Shown: positions 18,120 to 27,452 of the stretch, piece by piece
Layout: every line of letters begins with the position of its first letter
Position numbering within the stretch: position 1 is the stretch's first letter
NCBI RefSeq assembly: GCF_036634195.1
Contig: NZ_JAZIFY010000001.1
Location: forward strand, 372,001 to 436,000
Direction: 5' to 3'
Length of the DNA: 64,000 nt
Source of the DNA: Streptomyces sp. P9-A4
Lineage (GTDB): Bacteria; Actinomycetota; Actinomycetes; Streptomycetales; Streptomycetaceae
Program-made: the position numbers and the translations under genes
Notes under the pieces: model-generated
What the model was told of the DNA's origin: nothing
Seen by the model: the letters and a program-made list of their open reading frames with translations, nothing else
Database searches by the model: none

Positions 18120-19040
18120 ATGTCTTTCATGTCCACCGAAACCCGCGGCACATCAGCGCGCCTCACCGGACGGCGTGTCCGCCAGGGCACCTCCGCCGCC
18201 TCCGCCGCTCTCCTCCTCTCCGCCGCCCTGACCGGCTGCGCCGGCTCCGCGAAGGCCGGCTCGGACGCCATCCAGGCCAGCGGCTCCACCACCGTCGCCC
18301 CGGTCGCCTCCGACGCCGCCGAGGCGCTGAAGGCCAAGGGCCTGAACATCACCGTCGCCACCCAGGGCGGCTCCGCCGGCGGCATCTCCCAGCTCGGCAC
18401 CGGCCAGATCAACATCGCCCTCAGCTCCAAGCCCCTGTCCGACTAGGATCAAAAGGCCTACCCCGGCACGGACTTCGTCACCACGCAGATCGGTGCGGAC
18501 GCCGTCGGCGTCATCATCACCAAGGAGGTGGCCGACGGCGGGGTCAAGGGTCTGTCCAAGGCACAGGTCGCGGGCCTCTTCGAGGGCAGGATCACCAACT
18601 GGAAGGAGGTCGGTGGCCCCGACCTCCCGGTCTTCGTGTACGACAAGGAGCCCGGCCGCGGCACCCGTGAGGTGCTCGACAAGTTCATCTACGGCAAGGG
18701 CGAGCCGCCGGCCCCGCCCAAGTCCGCGAACTACGCCATCGTCGGCGGCAACCTGGAGACCCGCAACAAGCTGAAGTCCACCCGCGGTTCCATCGCCCCG
18801 CTGTCGACCGGCTTCATCGACGGTCACTCCGACCTGGTCGCCGTACCCCTGGAGGGCGTCGCCCCCACCCTGGCGAACGTGGCGTCCGGGAAGTACCCGA
18901 TGACCCGTCCGCTGTTCATGATCACCAACGGCGAGCCTAAGGGCACCGTCAAGCAGTACATCGACTACATACTCTCGCCCGAGGGCCAGAAGCTGCTGCC
19001 CGAGCACGGCTACCTCACGCGCGAGCAGATGGGCCTCTGA
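18120..19040 (+). pseudogene. pstS: PstS-like phosphate-binding lipoprotein with an in-frame amber codon
   Basis: The frame from ATG 18120 encodes a lipoprotein signal with lipobox LTGC, then GSTTVAPVASDAAEAL and GGSAGGISQLGTGQINIALS, as in PstS. Codon 109 is TAG (18444-18446). The same frame continues without another stop through GADAVGVIITKEV, RITNWKEVGGPDLPVFVYD and ILSPEGQKLLPEHGYL to a TGA at 19040, giving about 306 codons. CAG to TAG, one transition, would explain the break (SD-Q-DQKAYPG). Either the gene is inactivated, the base is a sequencing error, or the codon is read through. It is followed at once by the pstC/pstA gene. Confidence 0.85.
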
Positions 19041-19042
19041 CC

Positions 19043-20876
19043 ATGGGTCTCACTCTGGAGCGCCCCACCCTGGCGCCCGGACCCGCCACGTCGCGGCCCT
19101 CCCCCGGGAGCGGCCGCGGCAAGCCGGGCGAGATGGGTCTGGGGTTGGGCCTACAGCGGCATCCTGTCCGTGCTGCTCATCCTCACGGTCCTGCTCGGCT
19201 ACCTGGTCACGGGCATCGCGAGCGGAACCGTCGACTGGGCGGCGCTGCTCACGTCGTCCACCTGGAGTCCGGGGAACCTCGCCTTCGGCGGACTGGCCAT
19301 GATCTACGGATCGGCGGTCGTGTGCGTCCTGGCCCTGGTGCTCGCCGTCCCGGTCGGCTGGGCGGCGGCCGTCGCCCTGTCCGAGTACCTGCCTCCCCGG
19401 ATCGCCAAGCCGCTGCGCCTGAGCATCGAACTCCTGGCAGCGGTCCCCTCCATCGTCTACGGCCTGATCGGCATCATGGTGATCCGGCCGTTCGTGGCGG
19501 ACCTCGGTGACGTGCCGGGCGGCGACAGCCTGCTCGCCGCCGGCATCGTCCTCGCCGTGATGATCATGCCGACGATCGTGGCGGTCAGCGTGGACGCGCT
19601 GGCCGCCGTACCCGGCCGGTACCGGGAGGCCGCGTACTCGCTCGGCCTGACCCGCCGCGAGGTCGTCCGGTCCGCCGTCCTGCCCCGGGCCCGTCCGGGC
19701 ATGCGGGCCGGCGTCCTCCTCGGTCTGGCCCGGGCACTGGGTGAGGCCATCGCGGTCTTCATGGTCATCGGCCGCGCCGACGACCGGCTCCCCGAGTCGC
19801 TCGGGGACGTCTTCTCCTTCCTCGTGCGCCCCGGCCAGACGCTCACCACCAAGCTGGCCGGCCCCGAGCCGATGCTCGCGGGTACCTCCGGCCCGTACTT
19901 CGCGGCGCTGTGCGGGCTCGGCATCATCCTGCTGACCCTGGTCGCCGTCGCCACCGTGTGGGGCACACGCGGCTCCACGGGACGTACGGCACGCGCCGTA
20001 CGTGTCCGGCGGCCCTCCGCGTGGCTGCGCACTCCGAAGGACCGGCTCACCACCGTGGTCCGGCTCGGGGCTCTGCTGCTGCCGGGAGCCCTCCTCCTCG
20101 GCATGCTCGGCATCCTGCTGGCCCGCGGCGGCGCGGCACTCAACCCGGTCTTCTGGTTCACGGCCTCCGAGGGCGCGGCGGGGGGCGGCATACGCGACCA
20201 GATCCTCGGCACCCTCCTGCTCCTCGCGACCACGGCGCTGATCGCACTGCCGCTCGGCTACGGAGCGGGCATCGTGATCGGCACGCGTGCCTCCGCGAAA
20301 TCCGCCCGCGTGCTGGAGACGCTGACCGTGGCGGTCGGCGGAACTCCCACCATCCTGCTGGGCCTCGCCGGGTACGTCCTCTTCTGCACGACCATGGGCT
20401 GGGGTCGTTCCTGGCTGGCCGGCGCCGTGGTACTGGTGCCCGTGGTGATCCCGGTGGTCGCCCTCACCACAGCGGGCCGGATCCGGAGCATGCCGGCGGA
20501 GATCACCGAGGCCGCACTCGCACTGGGCCTCACCGGCTCCCAGTACGTCCGCTCCGTGGTCATCCCGTACACCTGGCCGGCCACGCTCACCGGCCTGCTG
20601 CTCGGCCTGGCGCGCGCGGCGGGAGAGACGGCCCCCCTGATCTTCACCGCCACGGTGTTCTTCGGGGCCCCCGCTCTCCCGACCGGCGTCGTCAACGCTC
20701 CGGTCCAGGCCCTGCCCACGCACATCTTCACCCTGTCTCAGGACTCGGGCGCCCCCGAGGCGATCGCCCAGGCGTGGGGCAGCGCCCTCGTCCTGGTCCT
20801 GATCACCGCGGGCCTGCTCAGCCTGGCGGTCCTCCTGCGCAACCGCTTCGAAGGAGCACGACGATGGACGACGTGA
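19043..20876 (+). pseudogene. fused PstC-PstA phosphate permease with a +1 shift near its start
   Basis: ATG 19043 lies 2 bp after pstS. It begins MGLTLERPTLAPGP, then loses frame near 19133. Dropping one base there gives GEWVWGWAYSGILSVLLIL, which joins the first transmembrane helix to a long open frame ending at 20876. That frame has two permease halves. The PstC-like half has LLAAVPSIVYGLIGIMVI and EAAYSLGLTRREV. The PstA-like half has VGGTPTILLGLAGYVLF, EAALALGLTGSQYV and GETAPLIFTATVFF. They are separate proteins in most bacteria, so the fusion is unusual. If the shift is real, translation might still start at GTG 19170, losing part of the first helix. Confidence 0.82.
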
Positions 20877-21597
20877 CAACCGGTGCCACGGCCACGGACG
20901 ACACGGTCGACAGGACCGTCATCGCGGTCCGCGACCTGCAGATCCTCGACGGCACGAAGCGCCTGGTCGGACCGGTCGCCTTCGAGCTGGCACGCGGGTC
21001 CACCACCGGTCTGTGCGGTCCGTCGGGCGCCGGCAAGTCCACGGTGCTGCGCGCCCTGGTCGACCTCCTGCCCCACGGGCTCCGCCGTCAGGGTGAGGTG
21101 AAGGTGCTCGGCCGTCCCGTCCGGTACGGAAAGGGCGACGCCGGCCTGCGCAGCACCGTCGTCCTGGTCCCGCAGACCCCCGTGGTCTTCGGGGCAGCAT
21201 CCTGGACAACGGCCTGTTCGGTCTCCGTCACCTGGTGCGGGCGTCCCGGACGGAACTGCACGACCGCGTGGAGCAGGCACTGCGCGAGGCAGGCCTGTGG
21301 AGCGAGGTCTCCGACCGGCTGGACACGCCTGCCCAGACGCTCTCCAACGGGCAGCGTCAGCGGCTGTGCCTGGCCCGGGCCCTGGCCCTCGAACCGGCGG
21401 CCCTGCTGCTCGACGAGCCGACCAGCGCCCTGGACGAGCGAAGCCGCGACACGGTCGAGGAGTCCGTGGCGGCGCTGCGGGGCAACCGGACGGTCCTGCT
21501 CGTCTCCCACGACCCCGCGCAGGTGGAACGGCTCTGCGACCGGACGGTCCGGATCGACCTGCCGAACGCCTGCGAGCCCTCCCCGGCAGCGGTCTGA
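20864..21597 (+). pseudogene. pstB: PstB-like ABC ATPase with a -1 frameshift
   Basis: Starts at ATG 20864 behind AAGGAG, overlapping the permease by 13 bp. Walker A is GPSGAGKST and the Q-loop region LVPQTPVVFG. There the frame breaks: the run GGGG at 21191-21194 needs one more G to give VVFGGSILDNGLFGLRH. The other frame then carries the signature LSNGQRQRLCLARALAL, Walker B ALLLDEPTSALDE and the switch His (LLVSHDP), ending at 21597. As written, no complete ATPase is made. The family powers phosphate import with PstS/PstC/PstA. Confidence 0.84.
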
Positions 21598-21624
21598 GCA
21601 CTCGCCCACTCCGCACCCGTGCCC

Positions 21625-22020
21625 GCTGGGACCCGGGCGGTCGAGCGAGGTGAGCGAAGACCCAGCGGTTGGCGGCCAGGGCGTCGTCGGGCTCCGGGAG
21701 GGGACCGCAGCCATGTCGCCGGGAGTAGTCGTACGGGGTGCGGACGGCCACCGTCCAGCCCCGTTCGGCGAGTTCACCCGCCGTGTCGGGGCGTGGTTCG
21801 CCGCTGAACAGGGCGAGCAGGTCGATGCCGATCTGCTCTCTCGCCCGGGTGTAGACCGGATTGGCCCGCACCCGGGGTGACTCGGAGATCTCCTTGATCT
21901 CGTACGCCAGTGAGCTGCCCGGCGCACTCAGCCGGTCGATCGTGGCCACCAGTCGCCGCTCGGCCGACGCCGGGAGGTAGAGCAGCAGCCCCTCGGCGAG
22001 CCACGCGGTGTCTGCAGGCC
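21625..22020 (-). pseudogene. fragment of a SAM-dependent methyltransferase
   Basis: The minus strand reads TAWLAEGLLLYLPASAERRL, SLAYEIKEISESPRVRANP, QIGIDLLALFSGEPRPDTAG and AANRWVFAHLA. This is the C-terminal half of the leucine-carboxyl-methyltransferase-like class I SAM methyltransferases that are abundant in Streptomyces. The SAM-binding N-terminal half is absent: the similarity stops near 22020, 30 bp from the next gene. No normal stop is present at the other end, so it is broken on both sides. It abuts the damaged pst operon and marks a rearrangement boundary. Confidence 0.78.
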
Positions 22021-22050
22021 TTTGCGCGAAGGGGCACGAACCTGGAAGGG

Positions 22051-23229
22051 CTATCGGCGGACCCTCGGCATGCCCAGGCCGATCCAGGAGATGATCTCGC
22101 GCTGGATCTCGTTGTTGCCGCCGCCGAAGGTGAAGATGACGGCCGAGCGGTAGCCGCGTTCGAGTTCGCCGTGGAGGACCGCGCCCGCCGAGCCCTCCTT
22201 CAGCGCGCCCGCGGCGGCCACGACCTCCATCAGGGCCGCGTACGCGTCACGGCGGGCCTCGGAGCCATAGACCTTGACGGCCGAGGCGTCCTGGGGGGTG
22301 AGGGTGCCGTTCTGGACGGCGTTCACCATCTGCCAGTTCAGGAGCTTCATCGCGTCGAGCCGGACGTGGGTGCGGGCCAGGGCACGGCGGACCCAGGGGA
22401 GGTCGATCACGCGCCGGCCGTCGGTGAGCGGGGTCGCGGCGGCCCAGCGCTGCACGTCGTGGAAGGCGCGTATCGCCATCGTGCCGTGGGCCGCGAGGGT
22501 GACGCGTTCGTGGTTGAGCTGGTTGGTGATGAGCCGCCAGCCCTTGTTCTCCTCGCCCACCCGGTGGGACTCGGGGACCCGGACGTCGTCGTAGTAGCTC
22601 GCGGTGGTGTCGTGCGAGGCAAGCGTGTTGATGATGGTGCAGGAGTAGCCGGGGTCGCTCGTGGGGACGAGGAGCATGGTGATGCCCTTGTGGGGTGCGG
22701 CCTCGGGGTCCGTGCGGACGGCGAGCCAGACCCAGTCGGCGGTGTCGCCGTTCGTCGTCCAGATCTTCTGGCCGTTGACGACGTACGTGTCCCCTTCCCG
22801 CACCGCGCGGGTCTTCAGGGCGGCCAGGTCGGTGCCCGCGTCGGGTTCGCTGTACCCGATGGCGAAGTCGATCTCGCCGGAGAGGATGCGCGGCAGGAAG
22901 CACGCCTTCTGCTCGTCGGTGCCGTACCGCATGATCGTCGGGCCGACCGTGTTCAGCGCCATCAGGGGCAGCGGTACGCCGGCCTGCGCCGCCTCGTCGA
23001 AGAAGATGAACTGCTCCATCGGGGTCAGTCCGCGACCCCCGTACTCGGTGGGCCAGCCCACCCCGAGCCAGCGGTCGGCGCCGAGCCGGCGCACGGTCTC
23101 GCGGTAGAAGCGCTTCTGGGCGGCCGGGTCCGCGTACCGGCTGTGGACGTCGTCCGGGACCAGTTCGGCGAAGTAGGCGCGCAGCTCGGTGCGCAGGCTG
23201 TTCTGGGCGGGCGTGTACTCGAGGTGCAT
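22051..23229 (-). CDS. acyl-CoA dehydrogenase family protein
   Basis: 392 aa, full length for the family. Family stretches in order: GVGWPTEYGGRGLTPMEQ (N-terminal helical domain), AIGYSEPDAGTDLAALKT and VNGQKIWTTNGDTADW (middle beta domain and FAD/substrate contacts), LNHERVTLAAHG, and the C-terminal FGGGNNEIQREIISWIGLGM. It should oxidise an acyl-CoA at the alpha-beta bond in fatty-acid or steroid-type catabolism; the substrate is unknown. It stands alone without the small heterodimer partner seen in some steroid-degrading pairs. AACACGTTCT upstream could be an operator half-site. Confidence 0.9.
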   Translation of the reverse strand: MHLEYTPAQNSLRTELRAYFAELVPDDVHSRYADPAAQKRFYRETVRRLGADRWLGVGWPTEYGGRGLTPMEQFIFFDEAAQAGVPLPLMALNTVGPTIMRYGTDEQKACFLPRILSGEIDFAIGYSEPDAGTDLAALKTRAVREGDTYVVNGQKIWTTNGDTADWVWLAVRTDPEAAPHKGITMLLVPTSDPGYSCTIINTLASHDTTASYYDDVRVPESHRVGEENKGWRLITNQLNHERVTLAAHGTMAIRAFHDVQRWAAATPLTDGRRVIDLPWVRRALARTHVRLDAMKLLNWQMVNAVQNGTLTPQDASAVKVYGSEARRDAYAALMEVVAAAGALKEGSAGAVLHGELERGYRSAVIFTFGGGNNEIQREIISWIGLGMPRVRR

Positions 23230-23343
23230 GGGGGCCTCCCGTGGCGGCGGTCCTACGGCGTCCTCGGTGCGGGGCGACGCGCGACGGCGGCCACGGTAGA
23301 ACGTGTTCCATAAATGCGGAAGCCTCGGGGCGGGGCGGGACGG

Positions 23344-23476
23344 CCGGAGACCCCGTTACGGGCGCACCGGAAACCCCGTTACGGGCACACCGGAGGCTCT
23401 GTCCGGGCGCGCCGGAGACCTTCTTACGGACGCACCGAGGCCCCGACGGACGCGGCGAAGCCCCGGTCCGGACGCG
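23344..23476. repeat. six degenerate tandem repeats of ~22 bp
   Basis: Units such as CCGGAGACCCCGTTACGGGC and CCGGAAACCCCGTTACGGGC, each completed by CA-type ends, repeat with a 20-23 bp period between the acyl-CoA dehydrogenase and the 66-aa gene. The first two are nearly identical; later ones decay. The gap 23230-23577 holds nothing else recognisable. Confidence 0.65.
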
Positions 23477-23577
23477 CCGGACCGGGGCCGATGGCTCTCC
23501 TGCCAGACCGGCAGGCAGGCCCGAGCCGGTCGCGTCCGTCCCGGGCAGGCGGGACAGGCAGGACCGGCGGGTCAGGC

Positions 23578-23778
23578 CTAAGGCAGCAGCTCGTCCATGG
23601 AGGCGCGACCCTTCTCCGCCATACGGCGTTCCGCCCAGGCGAGATTCTTCGGATTCACGTCACGGCCGGAGGCGAGTACCAGGTCCTCCGCCGTGAACTC
23701 GCCCTCCGACCCGGCGTGCAGCAACCGGTCGGGCGTCGGGAAGTCCCCCAGGGACGTCTTGTCGGGCTCAGCGTTCAT
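23578..23778 (-). CDS. small conserved protein coupled to the SARP regulator
   Basis: 66 aa (MNAEPDKTSLGDFPTPD... to SMDELLP). A strong GGAGG sits just before the ATG. The start is 8 bp downstream of the regulator's stop codon and the GGAGG overlaps that stop, so the two are almost certainly co-translated. Acidic, soluble, no Cys and no membrane segment. I do not recognise the family. Position suggests a partner or modulator of the regulator, which is inference only. Confidence 0.75.
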   Translation of the reverse strand: MNAEPDKTSLGDFPTPDRLLHAGSEGEFTAEDLVLASGRDVNPKNLAWAERRMAEKGRASMDELLP

Positions 23779-23786
23779 GCCGCCTC

Positions 23787-26700
23787 CTACGTGTTCTTCC
23801 GGCACTCGCCATTCTCGTGTCCGGCCACCCGCACCGCATCCGGTACCGCCTCCGGTACCGCTCCCGCCGAGTGGCGTACGAGCCTCGCGGCCGATCTGAG
23901 GGTGAGCGCCGCGCCCTCGGCGTACCGCCGGGCGTACTCCCCGGGAGAGAGGGCCGCCCGGAGGCTCTTCTCGGCCCGCCCCCGGATCAGGGCCTCCGTC
24001 CGCGGGGCGAAGGGGCGGAAGCCGCCTCCGGTGTCGTCCCCGGCGTGGGTGTCGTACGCCCCGAGGAGGCCGGCGCCCGTACCGGCGTCGCCCGGCCCGC
24101 CGCGCCCGCCGAGGGCCCACGCGGCCGTCGCGAACTGGACGACGACGAGGTGCGGGGCGACCAGGTGGGCCAGGGTCTCCACGTCGTCGACGGCCCGTCC
24201 GAGCCGCTCCACGGCCCGGTCGTACGCGCCGTCCAGGCAGTCCAGCCAGGCCCACGCCCCACCGACGAGCCCCCAGAAGAGCGCGGGCGTGACCTCGCCG
24301 AACTCTCCTTCGAGGAGGGTGAGCTGTTTCCTGGCGAGGTCGGTACGACCGGTGTGGCCGTAGTGCTGGGCGAGCAGCAGACGGGCGGAGCCGGCCGACT
24401 CGGCGCCCCACTCCCCCGCCCCGTCGGCCGCCTCGGCCAGGAGTCGTTCGGCGGCCTCGTCCCCGTCCGGGCGGAGCCGGAGCCGTACGGCCGCCAGGCG
24501 GGCCGTGAAGACGGGAACCTGGGAGCGCGCGCCGATCCGGGCGGCGGCGACCGCGGCCCGCTCGAAGTCGGCTGCGGCCTCCTCCAGCCGGCCCGCGCGC
24601 TCGTAGGCCTCGCCCCGGGCGGCGAGGGATTCCGCGGTCCCCCAGGAGTCGCCCGCGGCCTCGAAGAGGGCGAGCGCCTCGGCGGCGTCGGGGGCCTGAC
24701 CGGCGAGTTTGGCGCGGATGAGGAGGCCGAAGGCCAGGTCCCAGCCGGGGGCGTGGTCGCGGCAGACCCGGACGATCGCCGTGAGGGTCTCGTCGAGCCC
24801 GGCGAGTTCCCCCGTCATGAGGCGGGCGAAGTGCCACATCGTGCCCGGCTGCCGGCAGGTCTGCGGAAGTCCCGGACGGTACGCCGCGACGACCGCGGCG
24901 AGCCGGGCGCGGGTCTCGGGGCGTTCGAGCGCGGTGGCGCCCTCGGCTTCCTGGGTCGCCAGCGCGTACAGGTGTCCGCCGCGGCGCGCCTCCCGGAGCC
25001 GTTCGCCGCTCCACGGCGGGGGCACGTCCGTGACCCGGCCGTCCAGCGGCCCGGCGGGGCGGACGGGCTCCTCGAACGGGTCGGGGCCGAGCCGGCCCGC
25101 CTCGACCGCCCAGGTCCTGGCGTCGACCTGGTGGTTGCGCAGTTGCCAGAACCAGCTGAGCGAGTGGACGAGACAGAGCACCTCCTGCTCGTCGCCGAGG
25201 GCGACGGCCGTCCGCAGGGCGCCGCGCAGATTGCCGTGCTCGCGCTCGAGGCGGGCGATGGCGGCGACCTGTCCCGGGCCCCGCAGCTCCGGTTCGGTAC
25301 GCCTGGCCAGTTCCCGGTGGTACGTGAGATGGCGCCGTTCCACCGCCGTCCGTTCCCCGGACTCCGCCAGTCGTTCCGCCGCGTACTCCGCCACGGTCTC
25401 AAGGAGCCGGAACCGCGTGCCTTCACCGTCCCGGCCGGGCTCGGCCACGACCAACGACTTGTCGACAAGGGCACCCAGAACGTCCAGGACATCCATGGCG
25501 TCCATGGCGTCCATGGCGTCCAAGGTGTCCACGGCGTCCGTCGCGTCCACCGCGTCCGAGACCGCCTGCGGGCCCGGGGCCTCGGACACGCCCCCGGCGC
25601 CCTCCCCCGCGCACACGGCCTCCGCCGCCGCCAGCTCCGTACCCCCCGTGAACACCGCGAGCCGCCGCAACACCGCCCGCTCCGCCGCGTCGAGCAGCTC
25701 CCACGACCAGTCCACCACCGCCCGCAGGGTCTGCTGGCGCGGCAGCGCCGTCCGCGCCCCCGTCGTCAGCAACCGGAACCGGTCGTCCAGCCGGTCCGCG
25801 ATCTGCCGCACCGACAGCACCCGCAACCGCGCCGCCGCCAGCTCGATCGCCAGGGGCAGCCCGTCGAGACGACGGCACACCTCCTCGGCCGCGCTCCGGT
25901 CCTCCCCCACGGTGAAGCCCTGCCGCGCCGCCGCACCCCGCTCCCCCAGCAGGCGCAACGCCATGTCCATGGGCAACGGCCCCAGCGGCCGCACCACCTC
26001 CCCCGGCACCCCCAGCGCCTCCCGGCTCGTCGCGAGCACGGTCACTCCCGGGCAGCGCGTCAGCAGGGCCTGGACGAGCGCGGCAGCCGCGTCGACCACG
26101 TGCTCGCAGTTGTCGAGGACGAGCAGCAGACGCCGCACCGCGCAGTGCTCCACGAGTTCGGCGAACGGGTCCTCGGGGCCGCTGTCGGGGACGGAGGGGC
26201 TGCGCCAGAGCCGGGTGCCGCGCCCGCCGAGCGCGGTGAGGACGGCGGCGGCGACGGTGGACTCCTCGCGCACGGAGGCGAGTTCGGCGAGATGGACCCG
26301 CCCTTCGTACGTCCCGGCCGCCTCCAGGGCCAGCCGGGTCTTGCCCACACCGCCGGGGCCGGTGAGCGTGACGAGCCGACGCTCGCCCCACCCCGCGGCG
26401 AGCGCGTCCAGCTCGCGACCGCGCCCGACGAACGAGGTCAGCCGGGCGGGGAGGACACCGGCCGTGGGGTACGGGGCCGGGGCAGGCGTCTCGGGAGCGG
26501 GCGCCGGCCCCGCGGCGGCGTACGGGGGTACGGGCGGCCGGGGAACGGGCGCGTCCCCGAGCAGTTCCGCGTACAGCGCCCGCAGTTCCGGCCCCGGTTC
26601 CGTGCCCAGTCGGTCCGCGAGGCCCACGCGTACCTCCTCGTACGCCGCGAGGGCCTCCGCCGGGCGCCCGGACGCCCGCAGGGCGCGGATACGCAGCGCC

Positions 26701-27302
26701 TGGAGGGGTTCGTCGAGCGGCTGCCCGGCCGCGAGGGCGGCCAGCGGCGGAAGGACCTCGGTGGCCCGGCCGAGGGCCAGGTCGGCGGCGAACCGGTCGC
26801 GTCGGGCCTGGTGATGCCGTTGCTCGATCCCTACGACGAGGGGGTCGGTGTCCCGGCCGGGCAGGTCGGCGAGGGCGGGCCCGCGCCACAGCCCCAGGGC
26901 CTCGTCGAGGAGGACCGCCGCACGCCCGGCGTGCCCGTCGGCGAGGGCGGCGGCTCCCTCGGCGGCGAGCCGTTCGAAGCGGTGGAGGTCGATGTCGTCC
27001 GGCCCGGCGGCCAGCCGGTAGCCGCCACCGGGCACGGAGACCACCGCATCGCGGCCCACGGCCCGGCGCAGGCGTCCGACGAGGGCCTGGAGTGCTTCCG
27101 TACGGTCCTGGCCGGGAGCGTCGGCCGGGTCCGTGTCGGCCCACACCTGGTCGATCAACGCGCGCGTACCCACGGCCCGGCCGCCCGTCGCGGCGAGCGC
27201 GGAGAGCAAGGCGCGGAGCCGGGCACCGCCGAGAACCGCCTCCGTCCCGTCGTCGGTACGGAAAGCCTGACAGGGACCGAGGACACGGTAGGACGGCTGC
27301 AC
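23787..27302 (-). CDS. AfsR/SARP-family regulator with BTAD and NB-ARC-type ATPase domains
   Basis: About 1171 aa from the GTG at 27302 (QPSYRVLGPCQAF is where homologous proteins begin; the frame is open further upstream). Order: OmpR-type winged helix (about 5-95, RLRALLSALAATGGRAV), BTAD bacterial activation domain (about 100-245, HHQARRDRFAADLALG and ALRALRASGRPAEALAAYEEV-like helices), linker rich in Pro/Ala, P-loop GPGGVGKTRLAL at about 310, LLVLDNCEHV (Walker B), and LDGLPLAIELAAARL. A TPR-like helical C-terminus of about 500 residues completes it. Such proteins activate secondary-metabolite or developmental genes. No biosynthetic cluster lies nearby, so it may act on distant targets. 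Confidence 0.9.
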   Translation of the reverse strand: MQPSYRVLGPCQAFRTDDGTEAVLGGARLRALLSALAATGGRAVGTRALIDQVWADTDPADAPGQDRTEALQALVGRLRRAVGRDAVVSVPGGGYRLAAGPDDIDLHRFERLAAEGAAALADGHAGRAAVLLDEALGLWRGPALADLPGRDTDPLVVGIEQRHHQARRDRFAADLALGRATEVLPPLAALAAGQPLDEPLQALRIRALRASGRPAEALAAYEEVRVGLADRLGTEPGPELRALYAELLGDAPVPRPPVPPYAAAGPAPAPETPAPAPYPTAGVLPARLTSFVGRGRELDALAAGWGERRLVTLTGPGGVGKTRLALEAAGTYEGRVHLAELASVREESTVAAAVLTALGGRGTRLWRSPSVPDSGPEDPFAELVEHCAVRRLLLVLDNCEHVVDAAAALVQALLTRCPGVTVLATSREALGVPGEVVRPLGPLPMDMALRLLGERGAAARQGFTVGEDRSAAEEVCRRLDGLPLAIELAAARLRVLSVRQIADRLDDRFRLLTTGARTALPRQQTLRAVVDWSWELLDAAERAVLRRLAVFTGGTELAAAEAVCAGEGAGGVSEAPGPQAVSDAVDATDAVDTLDAMDAMDAMDVLDVLGALVDKSLVVAEPGRDGEGTRFRLLETVAEYAAERLAESGERTAVERRHLTYHRELARRTEPELRGPGQVAAIARLEREHGNLRGALRTAVALGDEQEVLCLVHSLSWFWQLRNHQVDARTWAVEAGRLGPDPFEEPVRPAGPLDGRVTDVPPPWSGERLREARRGGHLYALATQEAEGATALERPETRARLAAVVAAYRPGLPQTCRQPGTMWHFARLMTGELAGLDETLTAIVRVCRDHAPGWDLAFGLLIRAKLAGQAPDAAEALALFEAAGDSWGTAESLAARGEAYERAGRLEEAAADFERAAVAAARIGARSQVPVFTARLAAVRLRLRPDGDEAAERLLAEAADGAGEWGAESAGSARLLLAQHYGHTGRTDLARKQLTLLEGEFGEVTPALFWGLVGGAWAWLDCLDGAYDRAVERLGRAVDDVETLAHLVAPHLVVVQFATAAWALGGRGGPGDAGTGAGLLGAYDTHAGDDTGGGFRPFAPRTEALIRGRAEKSLRAALSPGEYARRYAEGAALTLRSAARLVRHSAGAVPEAVPDAVRVAGHENGECRKNT
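25482..25562. repeat. nine 9-bp tandem units inside the SARP gene
   Basis: Units of the type GTCCATGGC repeat nine times without interruption; three are identical or differ by one base. On the coding strand they give DAVDTLDAMDAMDAMDVLDV, an Asp/Ala/Met-rich insert within the ATPase-to-TPR linker. Gain or loss of units keeps the frame. Confidence 0.85.
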
Positions 27303-27452
27303 CGGCCCATTCTGCCCCGTGGGCGGCGGGCCGTCGTCGGCGATACGGGCCGCCCCGCGGGACCCCGGGCGGTACGGCCCGCCGCGGCGAACCCGCGCCA
27401 CACCGTGTCACCGCCATGGCGTCGGAGGGGTGCGGGTTCGACAATGGGCAGG

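Noticed and set aside
19050..20879. 609-aa open frame on the minus strand opposite the permease
   Set aside because: Composition is Asp/Gly/Arg-rich noise; the plus strand has clear transmembrane permease motifs.
23344..23476. CRISPR array
   Set aside because: The repeats are contiguous and degenerate, with no unique spacers and no cas genes nearby.
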